Positions 34,970 to 49,428 are shown, counted from the stretch's first letter. The stretch: DNA of 64,000 nt from Lepas anatifera (GCA_034440635.1 JAOTON010000056.1:1149501-1213500), one strand, 5' to 3'. The notes: a model not told the origin generated them from the sequence alone. Numbers and translations: made by a program.

Positions 34970-35461
34970 ATTGTATCTGAATAATGGAGTGAAATGTATT
35001 GTCCTTTGCAAATACTTTCCCACTTATTTGTAAATATTTCATTTATTTGTTCTCCCTTGCGGTGATTTTTTACCAAGCTAAATAGAATATCAGCTTGATC
35101 AGAACTCGACGCGTTTGGAGTCATTTTCCACACAGAAGGACCAAACATTAAAGGATGTTGCACAAGCTCTGGAGCGCACTTCCAAACCTAGCGAAGTTTT
35201 CTGTGTCGATCAGCGGTAAATGCGTAATCTCTCGCCCAGATGACGTCACAACATGTCGGCTCGTAACCAGAGGCTGGACTGAAGGCAGGGCGGTTGACTG
35301 AAGGGGCCGGACCGGCTTCTCCGCCGGGCAACCACATGGGTAGCAAAGCATAAGCTGGCTGACCAGAGCCTGGGGAGCCACTCTTGTTGTTGAAAATGAG
35401 CCTTTACAAACCCGAAACTGAAGACTTTTGGAACGTTTCCGAGTTCTGCTTGGCATGCACC
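34970..35461. other. Unassigned
   Basis: No repeat or gene recognised. Confidence 0.4.
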
Positions 35462-35463
35462 GC

Positions 35464-35622
35464 GTTGGCGGATCCAGGACTTCATTCCAAGGGGGGGTCT
35501 AAGGTGCTCGAGCCTCCTTCGCCATAGCCTGGGAACAGCCTCCGGCTGTAAAATTATTATAAACATTCTGACATGTCGGATCAGGACTTGAGCCCCCCTA
35601 GCCTCCCTTGTATTCGCCACTG
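35464..35622. mobile_element. hAT-like MITE, probable
   Basis: Left GTTGGCGGATCCAGGAC, right CTTGTATTCGCCACTG, with inverted ends like those of 49248-49428. A matching target duplication is not visible. It lies 17 bases downstream of the stop codon of the candidate exon on the minus strand. Confidence 0.5.
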
Positions 35623-35639
35623 ATAGCCACTATCTCTTC

Positions 35640-35834
35640 CTACAAATGACTGGCCCGGACTGCGGTGCGACTGCCACTGCTGGACGCCGGCTGAGAGCGA
35701 GCAGGGCGCTGGTGACGATTTCCCCGTGCCAGCCCAGATCTCGGCTGCTGGGTGCCGGTCACCACCCGACAGCAGTACTCGCAGTTCTGAGATTTCGATG
35801 CTTCCTCTGAAAGTTCCATCAAATTCGCGCAGAG
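35640..35834 (-). CDS. Possible terminal exon, unknown protein
   Basis: The minus-strand frame starts after a plausible acceptor (T-rich tract, then GTAACAG at plus 35835-35841). It encodes 64 residues and a stop. It begins LCANLMELSEEASKSQNCEY, then has a CEYC pair and a basic, Ser/Gln-rich tail. Codon choice and the exact fit of an acceptor to a frame with an upstream stop make it a candidate. No upstream exon or polyadenylation signal could be tied to it. A longer overlapping minus frame (35581-35940) has a hydrophobic start that reads through the putative intron. Confidence 0.25.
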   Translation of the reverse strand, partial: LCANLMELSEEASKSQNCEYCCRVVTGTQQPRSGLARGNRHQRPARSQPASSSGSRTAVRASHL

Positions 35835-35839
35835 CTGTT

Positions 35840-37495
<1,656 letters not shown>

Positions 37496-37862
37496 TAGTC
37501 CTTCATTCTGTGCTCTAACCCTCGTCTCAGCCAGGGAGGGGTGTTTGAATATCCCTTCAAGTTCTCCCAACACAGTCCAAGAACAGATAATTTCTTTGTC
37601 GGATTTCTCGCTCCACGAAACGTTACTCAAACAATGAAAAACAAATAGAGAAAAATCCAGCCGAAGCACGAGAAATGGGACCAAAGCACTAAAAGAACAG
37701 CATTTTATGGTTGTTCCGCCGTACACGCTAAAATTTTAAGGAAATGTTGATATTTTTGGTCAACATGTGTTTGGTATTTTTGCAAATATAATTAGTTGGT
37801 TATGATTTATTGACGGGGTTAAATGACAACATTTATGGAGCACACACAACGACAAAAACAGA

Positions 37863-38212
37863 GCCTAAGATCCAAAAAACAACGCGGTTCTGCGTGTGCC
37901 TAAGATACAAAAAACAACGCGGTGCTGCGTGTGCCTAAGATACAAAAAACAACGCGGTGCTGCGTGTGCCTAAGATACAAAAAACAACGCGGTGCTGTGT
38001 GTGCTTCAGATACAAAAAACAACGCGGTGCTGTGTGTGCTTCAGATACAAAAAACAACGCGGTGCTGTGTGTGCTTCAGATACAAAAAACAACGCGGTGC
38101 TGTGTGTGCTTCAGATACAAAAAACAACGCGGTGCTGTGTGTGCTTCAGATACAAAAAACAACGCGGTGCTGTGTGTGCTTCAGATACAAAAAACAACGC
38201 GGTGCTGCGTGT
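37863..38212. repeat. 35-bp satellite, 10 copies, in galE intron 1
   Basis: Units with GATACAAAAAACAACGCGG followed by TGCTGTGTGTGCTTCA; 350 bp equals ten units. The first three or four carry the variant TGCGTGTGCCTAA, the rest are almost identical. Since 35 is not a multiple of 3, all frames cycle, which explains the Cys-rich open frames. Confidence 0.95.
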
Positions 38213-39044
38213 GGCATCGATTGGACTGAGGACATGTGTTTCAAAGAGTAATGCTTTGTTTTTACTACCTATCCTGGTTTAGATCATGACGTCATAGAAA
38301 ACACGAACCCAAATTTATTGCTTAAGTGTTCAGCTAACACGTGAAAAAATGATATTTGTGAAATAGCCGGAAGGGTCTACATCATAGTTTGTATCGTACA
38401 ATTAGGACAGCTGTCTGGTGCTGACCTTAACATGGCCAGGGCCCTCATTATCATGATAGTGATAGTTTTTAGATGCTGCAGCTCTGCTTTGATGATTGGC
38501 GTACATACCGCTAGATGAGTCTTCACACCAGGGACAGGAAGCTCCAACTGACTGGTGGGTATATTATTCCTCTTCTGTTGCTTATTCATCTTTTTTGCTA
38601 AATATTTTTTGCTTTGGGTTTTTTTGTTTCCTAGATATATGCTTAGTGCTCAGCCAAATCAAACTTTGAAATAACAGGCAGGGCTGAGGTGTGGAATTCT
38701 ATCTCTGAATTTTGGGGTGCCCATTTACCTATATTTTTCATATTAGGCAGTGCAATTCGGTTTCATATGTTTAAAGGTCCCGTTGTACCGTTCTGTACTG
38801 TTTTGAAAACAGTTCCTTTAATGTAATGTTTCTCTTAACGCTGTCGTAATTGACAGTTTTCGGATTTGGGCGCCACCCAATGGTTTTCGAAAATCCTCGT
38901 TGGTATGATAGGTCTATTGAGAGTACCCTCCTTAGACAAGAAGTTCCATCGCCAAGGACTTTGGGATTCGCCACGGAGTTTAATTCTCGCCGTATGATGT
39001 TAGAAAGGTTACGCTAAAACATCCACAATTTATTTAGTTCCGAA
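38213..39044. other. Unassigned intron sequence
   Basis: No repeat or exon recognised. The last eight bases (GTTCCGAA) are the target duplication of the next element. Confidence 0.5.
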
Positions 39045-40251
39045 CAGTGGCGTAGCCAGGATTCGGCCAAAGGGGGTCCGACTACCGTCGGGGGCCCCCC
39101 AGGCCGGGGGCCCCCTTAGTAGTCGGGGCCCATCTCCTATATGTGTCGTATAATATTTTGGCATTATAAAATTTACACGATGGAAATTTTTATATCCCTT
39201 TTTAAATGTTTGTTATTATTTTGTTTATAGTTTGATTTTTCTCGATCCGACCACGTGTTGGTAAATTTAGGTCACCAAATATTAAGGCTGGCCCATACCT
39301 ATATGACAGCGTGGCTATAATAATAGTTTTGTGGCACATTTCGGGAAATCAAATGTTGCTGCGTGCATGATGTTAAACCTGACTTTACCTCAATTCACTC
39401 TAGTAATCAGGTATGAAGTCATTGAAGGTCAGTCGTTTTGAGTACGAATAAATGGTCTTCTACGGAAAATGATTACAATTTTTTTCCGGGTGTCGAATTC
39501 ATGAACTTCCGGGTGTGGAATTTCATCAGAAAGTTTCCAAAGAAATGGAAAAAATGAATAAAAATACAAGGGATATGGTGGATGGTGGTGTATTCCGGAC
39601 GTCATATAACGTCTATTCCGCGGAAAGATCCTGATGAATTCACCACAGTTACTTTCGTACCCTTGCTATGTTGTAAATGAGCAAATTACCAAAACAATAG
39701 GCGCCTGAGATAACTATCGCCTTGGATTACTCTGTCATTGTTATTTTAAACCTTTCATACCTATTTTTCTTTTTGAGATTATGCTCATCAATATGTGTCA
39801 TTTTCCCGTGTTTGTGTGGTTTCCTACGAAAATATTTGAAAGTTGTTTATTTCAGAATATTTAGGACGGTAGTTATGGGGACTAAGGTAATAGATTGAAA
39901 ACCAGCTGAAGTTCCAAATTCCCTGTTCGATTTGCTATTATGGATGCTAAAATAAGATTAATTTTTGCCTTTCCTTCAGTAATGGTGCCTGATCGACATG
40001 TTTCAATTTGTCTTTTTGTTAAGCAATGGGAATATATAAATTTTTCCGAGGCATATGATTTTCGAAATCTTCTTTGAGCCTAGCATCTCAAGCGATATCT
40101 CTGGATTGTATTCTGAAATCTAAAAGAAATGGAAAGGAAAAAGGACGCTCAATAAGAAGGATATATGACTGTGCTCAGATGCTATATAAAACCTATTCCA
40201 TGGACGATCCTGCTGATGAAACCGCTCACTTACTCCTCCCTAGCCATTGGT

Positions 40252-40410
40252 TGGAGATCCCGGGGGCTTGGGGAGGTGAGTACTTCCTTGGACTTTAGGT
40301 CTCTGATAGGCTTTGTACAGGGCTTGTATTGCTATGCCAGTGTTAAGCCATTCAGGACCATCACCCACCGCCCCCCGCCCCCCGACTCCTGGGTCGAGCA
40401 GAGATCTCCA
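40252..40410 (+). mobile_element. Short inverted-repeat element, copy 1
   Basis: Ends TGGAGATCCCGGGGG and CAGAGATCTCCA. The interior has TTGGGTCTC-like, CTTTGTACAGGGCTT and CCAGTGTTAA motifs. It is matched by 56513-56645 in the same orientation. Confidence 0.7.
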
Positions 40411-40411
40411 G

Positions 40412-43400
40412 GGGCCTAGCACTTGACAGGGCGCCGAAACCAGTATCTGGGACCCCCGAAAACAACACTTTTCCCGCAAATCAGTATTTACGTCCCCCAA
40501 AACCAGCATTTGGGGGTACCATGAGACTACCTACTGGGACTCCTTGGAACTTACTCTCGTGGGGCCCTGAGGATAACTTTGAGGGGAGGGGGAGGAAGGA
40601 GAGGAATGCTCGCTGAGACTAGCTTTTGGGGACACTTGAGGGCAGCTTCTGGGGAACCCTGAGACTAACTCCTGGAGACCTCGTGAGACTAATTGTCGGA
40701 TCTCTGAGATTAGCTCTCCGGCCCTCCTTACACTAGAACTGAAAGGTCCCCTGAAAGTAACTCGGGTTTCCGAGATCAGTTCTTGGGGGACCTGAGACTA
40801 GCTCTGGGGCCGCCTAAGACCAACACTTGGCGCTACTCACAAGATTAATTTCTGGCCCCTCTCCCGATTAGATCTCAGGGAGTCTCTGATGTTGATTCAC
40901 GGCGCCTCTTGACCAAAATTGTGGACTCCTGAGAATCTCTCGGGGCTCCCTAGATTAGTTATCGGCAGCACCTCTGGGCCTATTTATCGGGCCCCCAGAT
41001 TTGCTCTGGGGGAGGGGGCTGAGACTGACTCTCGGGGCCATCCAGATTAGCTCTTGGGGATCCCCTGAGGCTGTCTCTGGGGTGGGGCGGGGAGCTGGGA
41101 ATGACTTCCGACAGCCCTCTGAGACTAACCCTGGGTCGCCCTCTGAGACTAACACTCGAGGAGGAAGGCGTGGAAGCACCCCTAAAACTGAGTATTTGGC
41201 ACGGCACTCCCGAGACTGCCTCTGGGAAGCCCAGATTAGCCTTCAGAGGCCTAAGGCTAACTCGGAGCCGTGAGACCAAAATTCGGGAGCACCTCTGGGA
41301 ATTACTCTCAAAGCCCCAAAATTAGCTCTTGGACCAACCGGAGACTAGCTCCCGGGAGCACTCTGAGACTAACTTTTAGGTGCTCCCTGAGATTGACTCT
41401 CGGGGCCTCTTATGCAACAACTAGGGGGGCACAGCCTCAGGCTAAATCTCGAGGGTTCCCAAGATTACCCCTCAGGGGCCCCCTGAGATCAGCACTCTGC
41501 GGATCAAATGAGACTAACTCTCGGACCCCTAGATTAACTCTCGGGGCCACCTGAAAGTAAATATTGACTCCTGAGAGAGACGCCCGTAAGACTATGGGAC
41601 CGAATATCGGGGATCCTCTAAGACTGACTCTCGGGGTCCCCTTGACCGACACTAGGGGTTCTCTGAGACTGACTCTCATGGAGCCCCCTGAAATAGTCTG
41701 TCGCAGGGCCCTGAGAACCACTCTCTGGGGGACGCTGGGACGAGCTCGGCCCCCTGAGACCGACTCTCGGGGCCCCTGAGACCGACTTTCGGGATCCCCT
41801 GAGACTAACTCTCAGGGACCCCTGAAATCTACTTTTGGGGGTCTTGAGACTGACCCTCAGGGCGGGGCCCTGAGGCCGACTCGGGACACCCTGAGAACGA
41901 ATCTTCAGTGGCTTCTGAGACTGATTCTGGGGGCCCCGTGATCAGAGAATGCTTTGCAGTGGTTCAGATTGGCCCAAAGGGAGTCCTCGGTCTCCTAGAA
42001 CCCCTTGGCTACGCCACTGCATTCACACATTCGGGGGCCCACCGAGATCAGCACTTGGAGGCCCCTGAAATCATTGCTTCCCCCGATACCAATACTCCGG
42101 AGCCCCTGGATACTGATGCGCGGGGCTCCTAAGACCAAGCTCGGGGTTCCACTTAGATCAGATTCGGGGGCACCCTTAGGCCTATGCTTGCGCTTTTCTC
42201 AGGAGTAACTCGACACCGTTGTTCGGGGAGCCCCCAGATCAACATTCGGAGCCCCCCCGAGACTAATGCTCGGTACTCTGGAGCCCCCCTCGATACCAAT
42301 GCTCGAGGACCCTGAGCCCAAGCCTGGCCCCTGAGACCAAACTCTGGGTCCCATTGGGCCAATTCTCGTGCCTCGCTCATAAGTCCCCTCGATATCGATA
42401 GTCGGGGGCACCCCGAGATCAATATTGTCCCCCCCCACTTCCCGAGATCAATGTTCGCTGCTCCGGAGCCATCGATACCAATGCTCGGGGGATCCCTGAC
42501 ACCAGCTCTGGGGCTCCCTACGACCAAGATCGAAAGACCCGTGAGACCAAGCTCGGGGCCCCCTGAGACCAAACTCCGAAGGCCCGTGAGACCAAGCTCG
42601 GGCCCCATGATGCAAAGCTTGGGGGCCCTGAGACCAAGCTCAGGGCCCCTGAAACCAAGCTCGGGGGGGGCCTGAGACCAAGTTCGGGGGCCCTTGAGAC
42701 CGAGCTCAGGCGGCCCCTGAGATCAATGTTCGGTACTCTGGAGCCTTAAATACCGATGATCGGGGGGCCCCTGAAACCAAGCTCAGGGGCCCCTGAGGCC
42801 AAACTCGGAGGGCCCCTGAGACTAAGATAGATAGGCCCCTGAGACTAAGCTCAGGGGTCCCTGAGACCAAGCTAGGGGGCCGCCTGAGACCAAGATCGAA
42901 AGGTCCGTGAGACCAAGCTCGGGAGCCCCTGAGACCAAGTTCGGGGGTTCCCTGAAACCAAGCTTGGGGGCCCCTGAGACCGAGCTCTGAGGCCCCCTGA
43001 GACAAAACTCGCAGGGCCCCCTGAGACCAAGATAGAAAGGCCCCTGAGACTAAGCTCGGGGTCCCTGAGACCAAGCTAGGGGGACCTTGAGACCAAGATC
43101 AAAAGGCCCGTGAGACTGAAGCTCGGGGGTCCCTGAGACCAAGCTCGGGGGCCCCTGAGACCGAGCTCAGGGGGCCCCGAGATCAATGTCCGGTTCCCTA
43201 CAGTCTCGATACCGATGATCAGGGGCCCCCTGAGACCAAGCTCGGGGGCCCCTGAGACCGAGCTCTGAGGCCCCCTAAGACAAAACTCGGAGGGCCCCCT
43301 GAGATCAAGATAGAAAGGCCCCTGAGACTAAGCTCGGGGTCCCTGAGACCAAGCTAGGGGGACCCTGAGACCAAGATCGAAAGGCGCGTGAGACTAAAGC

Positions 43401-43945
43401 TCGGGGGCCCCTGAGACCGAGCTCAGTGGGCCCCCGAGATCCATGTTTGGTACTCTGGAGCCCTCGATACCGATGATCGGGGGCCCCTGAGACCAGGCTC
43501 GGAAAGCCCCTGAGACCAAGTTCGGAGGTCCCTTGAGACCAAGCTCAGGGGCCCCTGAGACCAAGCGCGGGGCCCCTGAGACCGAGTTTGGGGCCCCCTG
43601 AGACCAAGCTCAGGAGGCCCGTGAGACCAAGCTAGGGGACCCTGAGACCAAGATCGGGGGCCCCTGAGGTCGAGCTCAGTGGGCCCCCCGAGATCAATGT
43701 CTGATTCCCTAGAGTCTCGATACCGATGATCAGGGGCCCCTGAGACCAAGTTCGGAGGTCCCTTGAGACCAAGCTCAGGGGCCCCTGAGACCAAGATCAG
43801 GGGGCCCGTAAGACCAAGCTTGGGGGCCCCTGAGACCAAGCTCGGAGGTCCCTTGAGACCAACCTCGGGGGCCTGAGATCGAGCTCGGAGGGCCCCCTGA
43901 GACCAAGCTCAGGGGGCCCCTGAGACCAATGCTCGTGTTTTCCAG
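40412..43945. repeat. Minisatellite D (~20 bp units)
   Basis: Units CCTGAGACCAAGCTCGGGGG with GGGCCC joins. They are more diverged on the left (40412-42200: GAGACTAACTCTCGGGG types) and more regular on the right. Higher-order blocks marked by CTCGATACCGATGATCGGGG recur near 42750, 43205, 43470 and 43715. Long minus frames are repeat artefacts. Confidence 0.92.
41949..42019 (+). repeat. Internal copy of the element D 3' terminus
   Basis: The segment ends in CCTTGGCTACGCCACTG (42003-42019) and parallels the true right end at 43945-44009, including the preceding CCCAAAGGGAGTCC / CCCAAGGGGGG part. After it minisatellite units resume. Confidence 0.8.
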
Positions 43946-44164
43946 TGCATAAGGTCAGCCCAAGGGGGGGTCTGCGGACCCCAAGGACCCCCCCTTGGCT
44001 ACGCCACTGGTTCCGAATTAGGTTGTGTTTTTTTATAAATTTTGTTCAAGTTGTTCCTGGTAAGGCTGCTGGAGTCGGAGTCTCACTAAAGTCATCAAGG
44101 GACTTGTCACGGAGACCCCGACCCCACCACCCGAACGAGCAACTCCCTCAATGGAGGGTTAATT

Positions 44165-44392
44165 TAGAAGCCAAAGTTTAACGTCCCACAAAGCACAGGG
44201 ACGGCCGCCCCGCTCAGGTCACCCTCTCACCAGTCAGTTGCCAGCCGACCTGTACGTCGGGTAAACTATTGAGCGCCGGAGCGTCTCTGGGGAACCGATC
44301 CCAAGCCCGGACATGCACTGCCACTGCATGATTCTGAGCAGCGGGCCGGAGCCCAACGCTCTACCAACTGAGCTACCGGGGGGGCGGCTTTC
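44165..44392 (-). mobile_element. tRNA-derived SINE with GACGTTAAAC tail
   Basis: The minus strand starts GGTAGCTCAGTTGGTAGAGC, a perfect tRNA 5' half with A box. GGGCTCCGGCCC and a B-box-like GGGATCGGTTCCCC follow, then a body (GTACAGGTCGGCTGGCAACT), and a tail TGTGGGACGTTAAACTTTGG. The GACGTTAAAC tail is the common 3' signature of tRNA-SINEs mobilised by I-group LINEs. It corresponds to GTCGTTAAACCCC in the 12066 SINE. Confidence 0.8.
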
Positions 44393-45394
44393 ACCATCGA
44401 ACGCGGAGCAAAGCAGCATGCGCTTCCCTACTCTGGTATATTATCTGGTTGTACTTCGGCAGCGCTCTCTATTAGTCCTCACTCATTATAACTCTTACGA
44501 CGGTTAAGTTTAGTTTTATGTATGTACGCCTCTCTTCTCCTACTCTTGGGCCGGGCCTCATTCCTCTTCACTTGCAGAAACCCATCACGACACGCCTGAC
44601 TTCGGCGAACTCGGCCGCTGGCTAGCCTGTGCTGACTGCCGGCGTCCCGCCTGTACCAAAGAGCAGCCTCGGATGGTGGATTATACCATCAAGCCAATAT
44701 AGTAAAAAGTATGGCTAAGAATGTTTTGAAAACGCAATTTAATTACATTCCCTGCGTCATGGCTTAAAACTCAACATATTCATGGAGAAATTTCCGTTGG
44801 ATCTCTCGCAATACAAGTGAACGCGCCTCCACCAATCAGCGGCCGCCATCCGCTGGCTGCCGCTTGCCTGCGGGCACAGAGGCTAGAGTCACGCCGCACA
44901 TAGGCCCTAAATGCCTCCGTCCGTGGCCAATATTACATTTCGTGGAAAACTTCTTCGCAATACCGCAAATTCCCCCCGATTTTTGGACAAAGGAGCTCAT
45001 TTGACAGATAATTGAACAGCGCATAAAACTTGCATTCGACATATAGGCTTTATTTTACATGGGCGTAATGAGGACAGTGAAAAGAGGGGAATTTGGGGCA
45101 ACTTAATCCAGCCCAAGGTGTCAGTAAAATATTTTGCAGATGTTGTCGTTGCGCCATGAATTGTGACCGAATTGTAGTTTGAAACACTGCAAACAATAAA
45201 CATGTAATCCATGAACAACGATACAGCAATCATGGTGTGCCATAAATTCATAAGCGTCACCACGAACAACAAAACGGGAGGCATCATAAATGTGTATTTG
45301 AGCTTGGTTTTTCTTTCTAAGCCAGCTTTTTGGTATAATTGTAACTCCTTTTCTGCATGGGAATGTTCTATTATAACTGGTATTCGAGTGATTA
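44393..45394. other. Unassigned intron sequence
   Basis: No repeat recognised. A splice-acceptor-like TTCACTTGCAG at about 44569-44579 precedes an open stretch, but nothing resembling epimerase follows. Confidence 0.4.
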
Positions 45395-46283
45395 TTAACA
45401 ACCACACTGGAGAGGGGTCCGACATTAACGCGCACAGGATGGGGGGCTGGTAAGCCCCCTGAGATATCGGAAACTTAGAGGTTTAAGAAATGCCGATTGG
45501 GGGTGGGTGGGGGCTATGGTGATCTACATCATAACTAATTTTCATTGACCTAAGTCTATATTGTCAAGGTAAAACGAGGTCATAAAGGTCAAATTTTGGC
45601 CATGTTGGGAAATGCCCTGATAATGCGTGGAAAAAGCCGGGAGTAAGCAAAAGCCGGACCACGGTCATAGAGGTTGTGTCGCAAAGAATCTTTCCTTCAT
45701 TTTTGAGGTCTAGGCCATTCAAGGTCATCGACCTACGACGTCACAATATGGTATATCCCTATTATGCACACTTAAAGTAGCACTATAGCAAACCTTGTGC
45801 TGGAAAGGAGGATTGACCTTTACCCATGATCTTTAACCTTGACCTTTGACCTTGAACTTACAACTGGGTTACCATTAGTATGACGTCATAGCATAATATA
45901 CGTCAGACTGGGACACGTAAAGCACCGGGGTCAATGACCTTGAAATTGCTGGTATGACTTTGAACTTTGACCTCGACCTTCACGTGAGGTGACCTTGACA
46001 TATCATCCCGTCTATATGACACTGTGACGTCACCACTTGGTTTCCAATGCAAGCAAACCGGTTCGACTGCGCGGTCGCGGTGATTTCAAAATGTAGGTCT
46101 GACTTTAGAAGCCTATAAATCAAACAATTTTCGACAAATTTTCAGAATTATTTTACTATTCGACGCCCTGTTAAATGTTCTCAAATGCGACCGATTCCCG
46201 TGTTTTGGCTACGAGCGGTTCTCCGGTCATCCCGGAAAAAATAGTTGGGAGAGTATCCGAGGCCCCTCCAGTGCGCGTGTTAA
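45395..46283 (+). mobile_element. TTAA-flanked DNA element, family T1, in galE intron
   Basis: TTAA at 45395-45398 and 46280-46283. A left 28-bp terminal unit (CACTGGAGAGGGG..CATTAACGCG) is followed by CACAGGATGGGG and a GGGGGCT..AGCCCCC hairpin. The right end is CCAGTGCGCGTGTTAA. The interior is packed with AGGTCA/TGACCT: 45545-45595, 45705-45735 and 45808-46010 hold many, including CTTGACCTTTGACCTTG. Confidence 0.88.
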
Positions 46284-49247
46284 CACGCAGAGTAGAAGAA
46301 AGGGGTACAATATATACCTACCTTGTGTTTCCTTAACAAGGCATATCAAAATATCAGTCCGTGAAGGTCAGTACGCTTCTCCCTACCCCCCCACGCCCAC
46401 CCTCCGCTACATATGATATCGCGGTATCGCCAACTATGGGAGGTAGGTCACCTGAGCAGCCCGGGCGTCATCTTGCCTCGGCTCGTGACAGTGGGAACGG
46501 CGAGGAAATTCGATTCCCGATTGGATCCCTAGGACACCTCGGAACTCCGATGGTTACGGCGACCGTTCATTTGGATGGCAAGGTATGACTGGTATTCACC
46601 ATATGTGGTTTAACGTGTGATATGCAGCAAAACAGGATTCTTAGGTATCGTTTTTTGCTGTCCCGGCATTGCTTAAAGGTGTTATAATAAATGTCTGAAT
46701 CCCGGGATCACGAGAGGCTTAATCCCGTGATTGGGGCTTTTGAAAATAGCGGGATCCTAATCCCGAGATTGACATACCTAGCAGGAACATTTCTCATGCA
46801 ATAAATGGTTCGTTGTCGGCAGTCCCTCCGGGTATTTGGATAACAGTCAACACAGCAATCAATACACAAATCTAGACGGTTATAGTGCTTTGAAATTGTA
46901 TAAACTAATTTCAGCACTTCTCAGCATTTCTTATAGCATCGTTCTCTGATAGTTCACTCATATTGCTCATTCTTGGCTGGTCCATGCCTCTATTCGGTAA
47001 CCCACGGCGTTGCGTTAGCACCGCAGCGGCCTGGTTGGAGCCACAACCTCAGTTATTATATGTCATCTGGAACGCGGGGCTGCAAGTGGACGCAAGATAT
47101 TTTGACTTGCCCTTGTAGAGCACATCCTGGGGAATCGTTTGATGGTAGTCTTATGCTGGGCCGGTGCTGGCCAAGTTTTAAATCCCTCTCTTTGTATTTG
47201 TAAATCGAACAGTTTTTGAGATATGTAGTATACTGAGAGAATGGTCTATAAAATAGTTATCAAAACTATTTTTGCATTATTTTATACCAAAACCCATTGC
47301 AAAGGGCTTACAAAACAGTGGTATTGCCATACTTTGACCTGTTCTTGCTTTCATGGTCGATTTTAAGCATAATGAAATGTACGTAGTTTTCGCTGCAGAT
47401 CTCTGGTCCGCGGGTGGCGCACCCGAGTGCTTACTTCAAGCAACTCTACAAAGACTTACAGAGCACGGTTTGTGTTTTCCATGCCTGTTTTAAGTGCAGT
47501 GAAGAATTCTCTATCAGTATATGTGCTCAGGAAATGATTTAGAAAAAGTTGCATTTTCGTAATATTGGCCACGGATGGAGGCGTTTAGGGCCTATGTGCG
47601 CCGGTCAACGCCGACGCCTTGTTCGAGCCGCGGTAGAGAGGGGGGAGGGTCGCGTGGCGGATTGTAAAATCGACATGCGTGGTGTAGAGAATGGTGATGG
47701 TTGCCCTTGCTGTTAGACTGAGGGAGAGGGACAGGTGTAGGAGACATTCCATAACGTGGGTGGATATATGGGTTGGGTGTTTGAACAATGTGCGGTGTCG
47801 ATAGCACTGGAAAATGAGAATGAGTTCATTAAAGGAGTTCAGTATGTGAATATGCTTAGCAGGAAAATGCAGGCACCCAGTTATAGTTCTAGTATGCCCG
47901 CCATCAGGGCACATGATGCAGCTTTTCCATACTTTTTAAATTGGCACACGCTTACTGGCAACACTTACACGCTTACTGGCACACGGTGCATGTGACGCAC
48001 GCGTACCTGACATATAATGCATTTGCAAGACTAGAAGTTTAAGACGCTAAAATGATTATTTTCGGCAAATGTTAAGTAGTAGTTCTGACCGTGCAAACAA
48101 GGAGAGTCCGGGGCAAACCACAGGATGCAAGAGATATGCAACGCGGCATGCCGCACGCTGCCGCAAGCAGCCGGATTCGTAATTAAACGCAACGCTGAGG
48201 TCAAACCAGGGTGGCAAGACAAGTGGCGATATTTTTGTTTTGAGCGATTGAAGATGGAAAAAATGTTGTCTTCTGATTTTCAGACCAATTCTGTACATCA
48301 ATAGTCCTTTTCAGAATTTCGGCAAAGTGGTCAATTCCATTTAACTGTCTCTAGGTCGTATCCGAAACTGAGAGAGAGGGGGTGGGGGTTTGGAGCACCC
48401 TTTATTGACGTCATGTTAGGTCACAAGCTATGGTCACGATTACGTGAACAATTTTCCGTAAAGAGCCGGTCTTTGCAAATGTTTCAATTAGTCCCCTGAG
48501 GACTTCAGTAATTAAAGTCACAATGGCTTCTTAACCTGTCTGATCGAAAAAATCAAAGGCAAAGCTAGGATACAGATCCGGTTCAAGGCTGTTCATATTG
48601 ATCTCATCTGCCGTTTTCACATATGATGCTCTTCAAAGCCTGGAATTGATGCCCATACCGCCACTACCCGAAGTGGTCACCAGTCAATTTGCAGAATGTC
48701 AACGACATGAATTAATTTGTGACCTCATTAACACAATACAGATTTCATATAGGAAAATCTGTGATCTTGATCTCCTAATGCATGTGGCTCACAAGAGCAT
48801 CCTGCCGGACACAAGGGAACCACACCAAAGCCAGCCTGTCAAATATCCGTTAAATCGAAGAAGAGATGGTGAACATTCTCTACAAAAAGTGGTCGACCCT
48901 TCCTGGAATTGCCTACTTTGAAATGCACCGACCCCGGTCCATCTAATCCAGCAGGGATTGGTCTAATTCCGGCTCGTCTGCCGGGAGCCGCTCCGACATA
49001 GCAGTTGTGTCTTGCGCTTTGTTGGCTGTGACGTCACGCTCTCCGCTGCTGACGTCACCGCTACCGTGCCTTAATTGCCCCGCCTTGAGCCGGACAGTCG
49101 GCCTTCGCAGGCTGACGCTTCTCTGTCGGAAACGATGTAGTTCGGGTTTCACGGTGGACTGACTCAGCGCACGTCGGACCCTCCAGCTTGAACGAAATGG
49201 TTTCATAAAACTGTATGCTGAGGGTACCTATTTCAGGTATCTGAAGG
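46284..49247. other. Unassigned intron sequence
   Basis: 46690-46780 has several short CCCGGGAT/ATCCCG inverted motifs. An ORF at 48598-48921 (107 codons) has no recognisable domain. Nothing else is supported. Confidence 0.4.
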
Positions 49248-49428
49248 CATTGGCGGATCCAGGAGCAACTTTTGGGGGCGGCCAAACCAAGGTTTCGGGG
49301 GGTTAGAATGAGGGAAAATCGCAAATCTTGGTATTAAAATCGGCTAAAATTGGTTTCTTAGGGGAAATATATTCTTTATGCTTTGGAGGGGTCAAGGCCC
49401 CTTTGGCTCCCCCTTGTATCTGCCAGTG
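49248..49428 (+). mobile_element. hAT-like MITE (181 bp), in galE intron 1
   Basis: Ends CATTGGCGGATCCAGG and CTTGTATCTGCCAGTG (inverted). Target duplication TCTGAAGG / TCTGAAAG (7 of 8) at 49240-49247 and 49429-49436. Confidence 0.85.

Larger units (their letters stand above)
39045..44009 (+). mobile_element. hAT-like element D (4,965 bp), in galE intron 1
   Basis: Ends CAGTGGCGTAGCCAGG and CCTTGGCTACGCCACTG. The perfect target duplication GTTCCGAA is at 39037-39044 and 44010-44017. The first ~1.2 kb is unique AT-rich sequence, and ~3.5 kb is minisatellite D. An internal copy of the 3' end (41949-42019) includes CCTTGGCTACGCCACTG. A small repeat (40252-40410) is inserted or carried inside. 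No transposase is encoded, so movement would need an enzyme supplied in trans. Confidence 0.95.

Noticed and set aside
37922..38282. Cysteine-rich repeat protein (CVCFRYKKQRGA...)
   Set aside because: The 35-bp unit cycles through all three frames, and the region lies inside galE intron 1.
42153..43839. Minus-strand ORFs rich in Gly-Pro-Ser-Leu (LGLRGPRSWSQG...)
   Set aside because: They are translations of minisatellite D.
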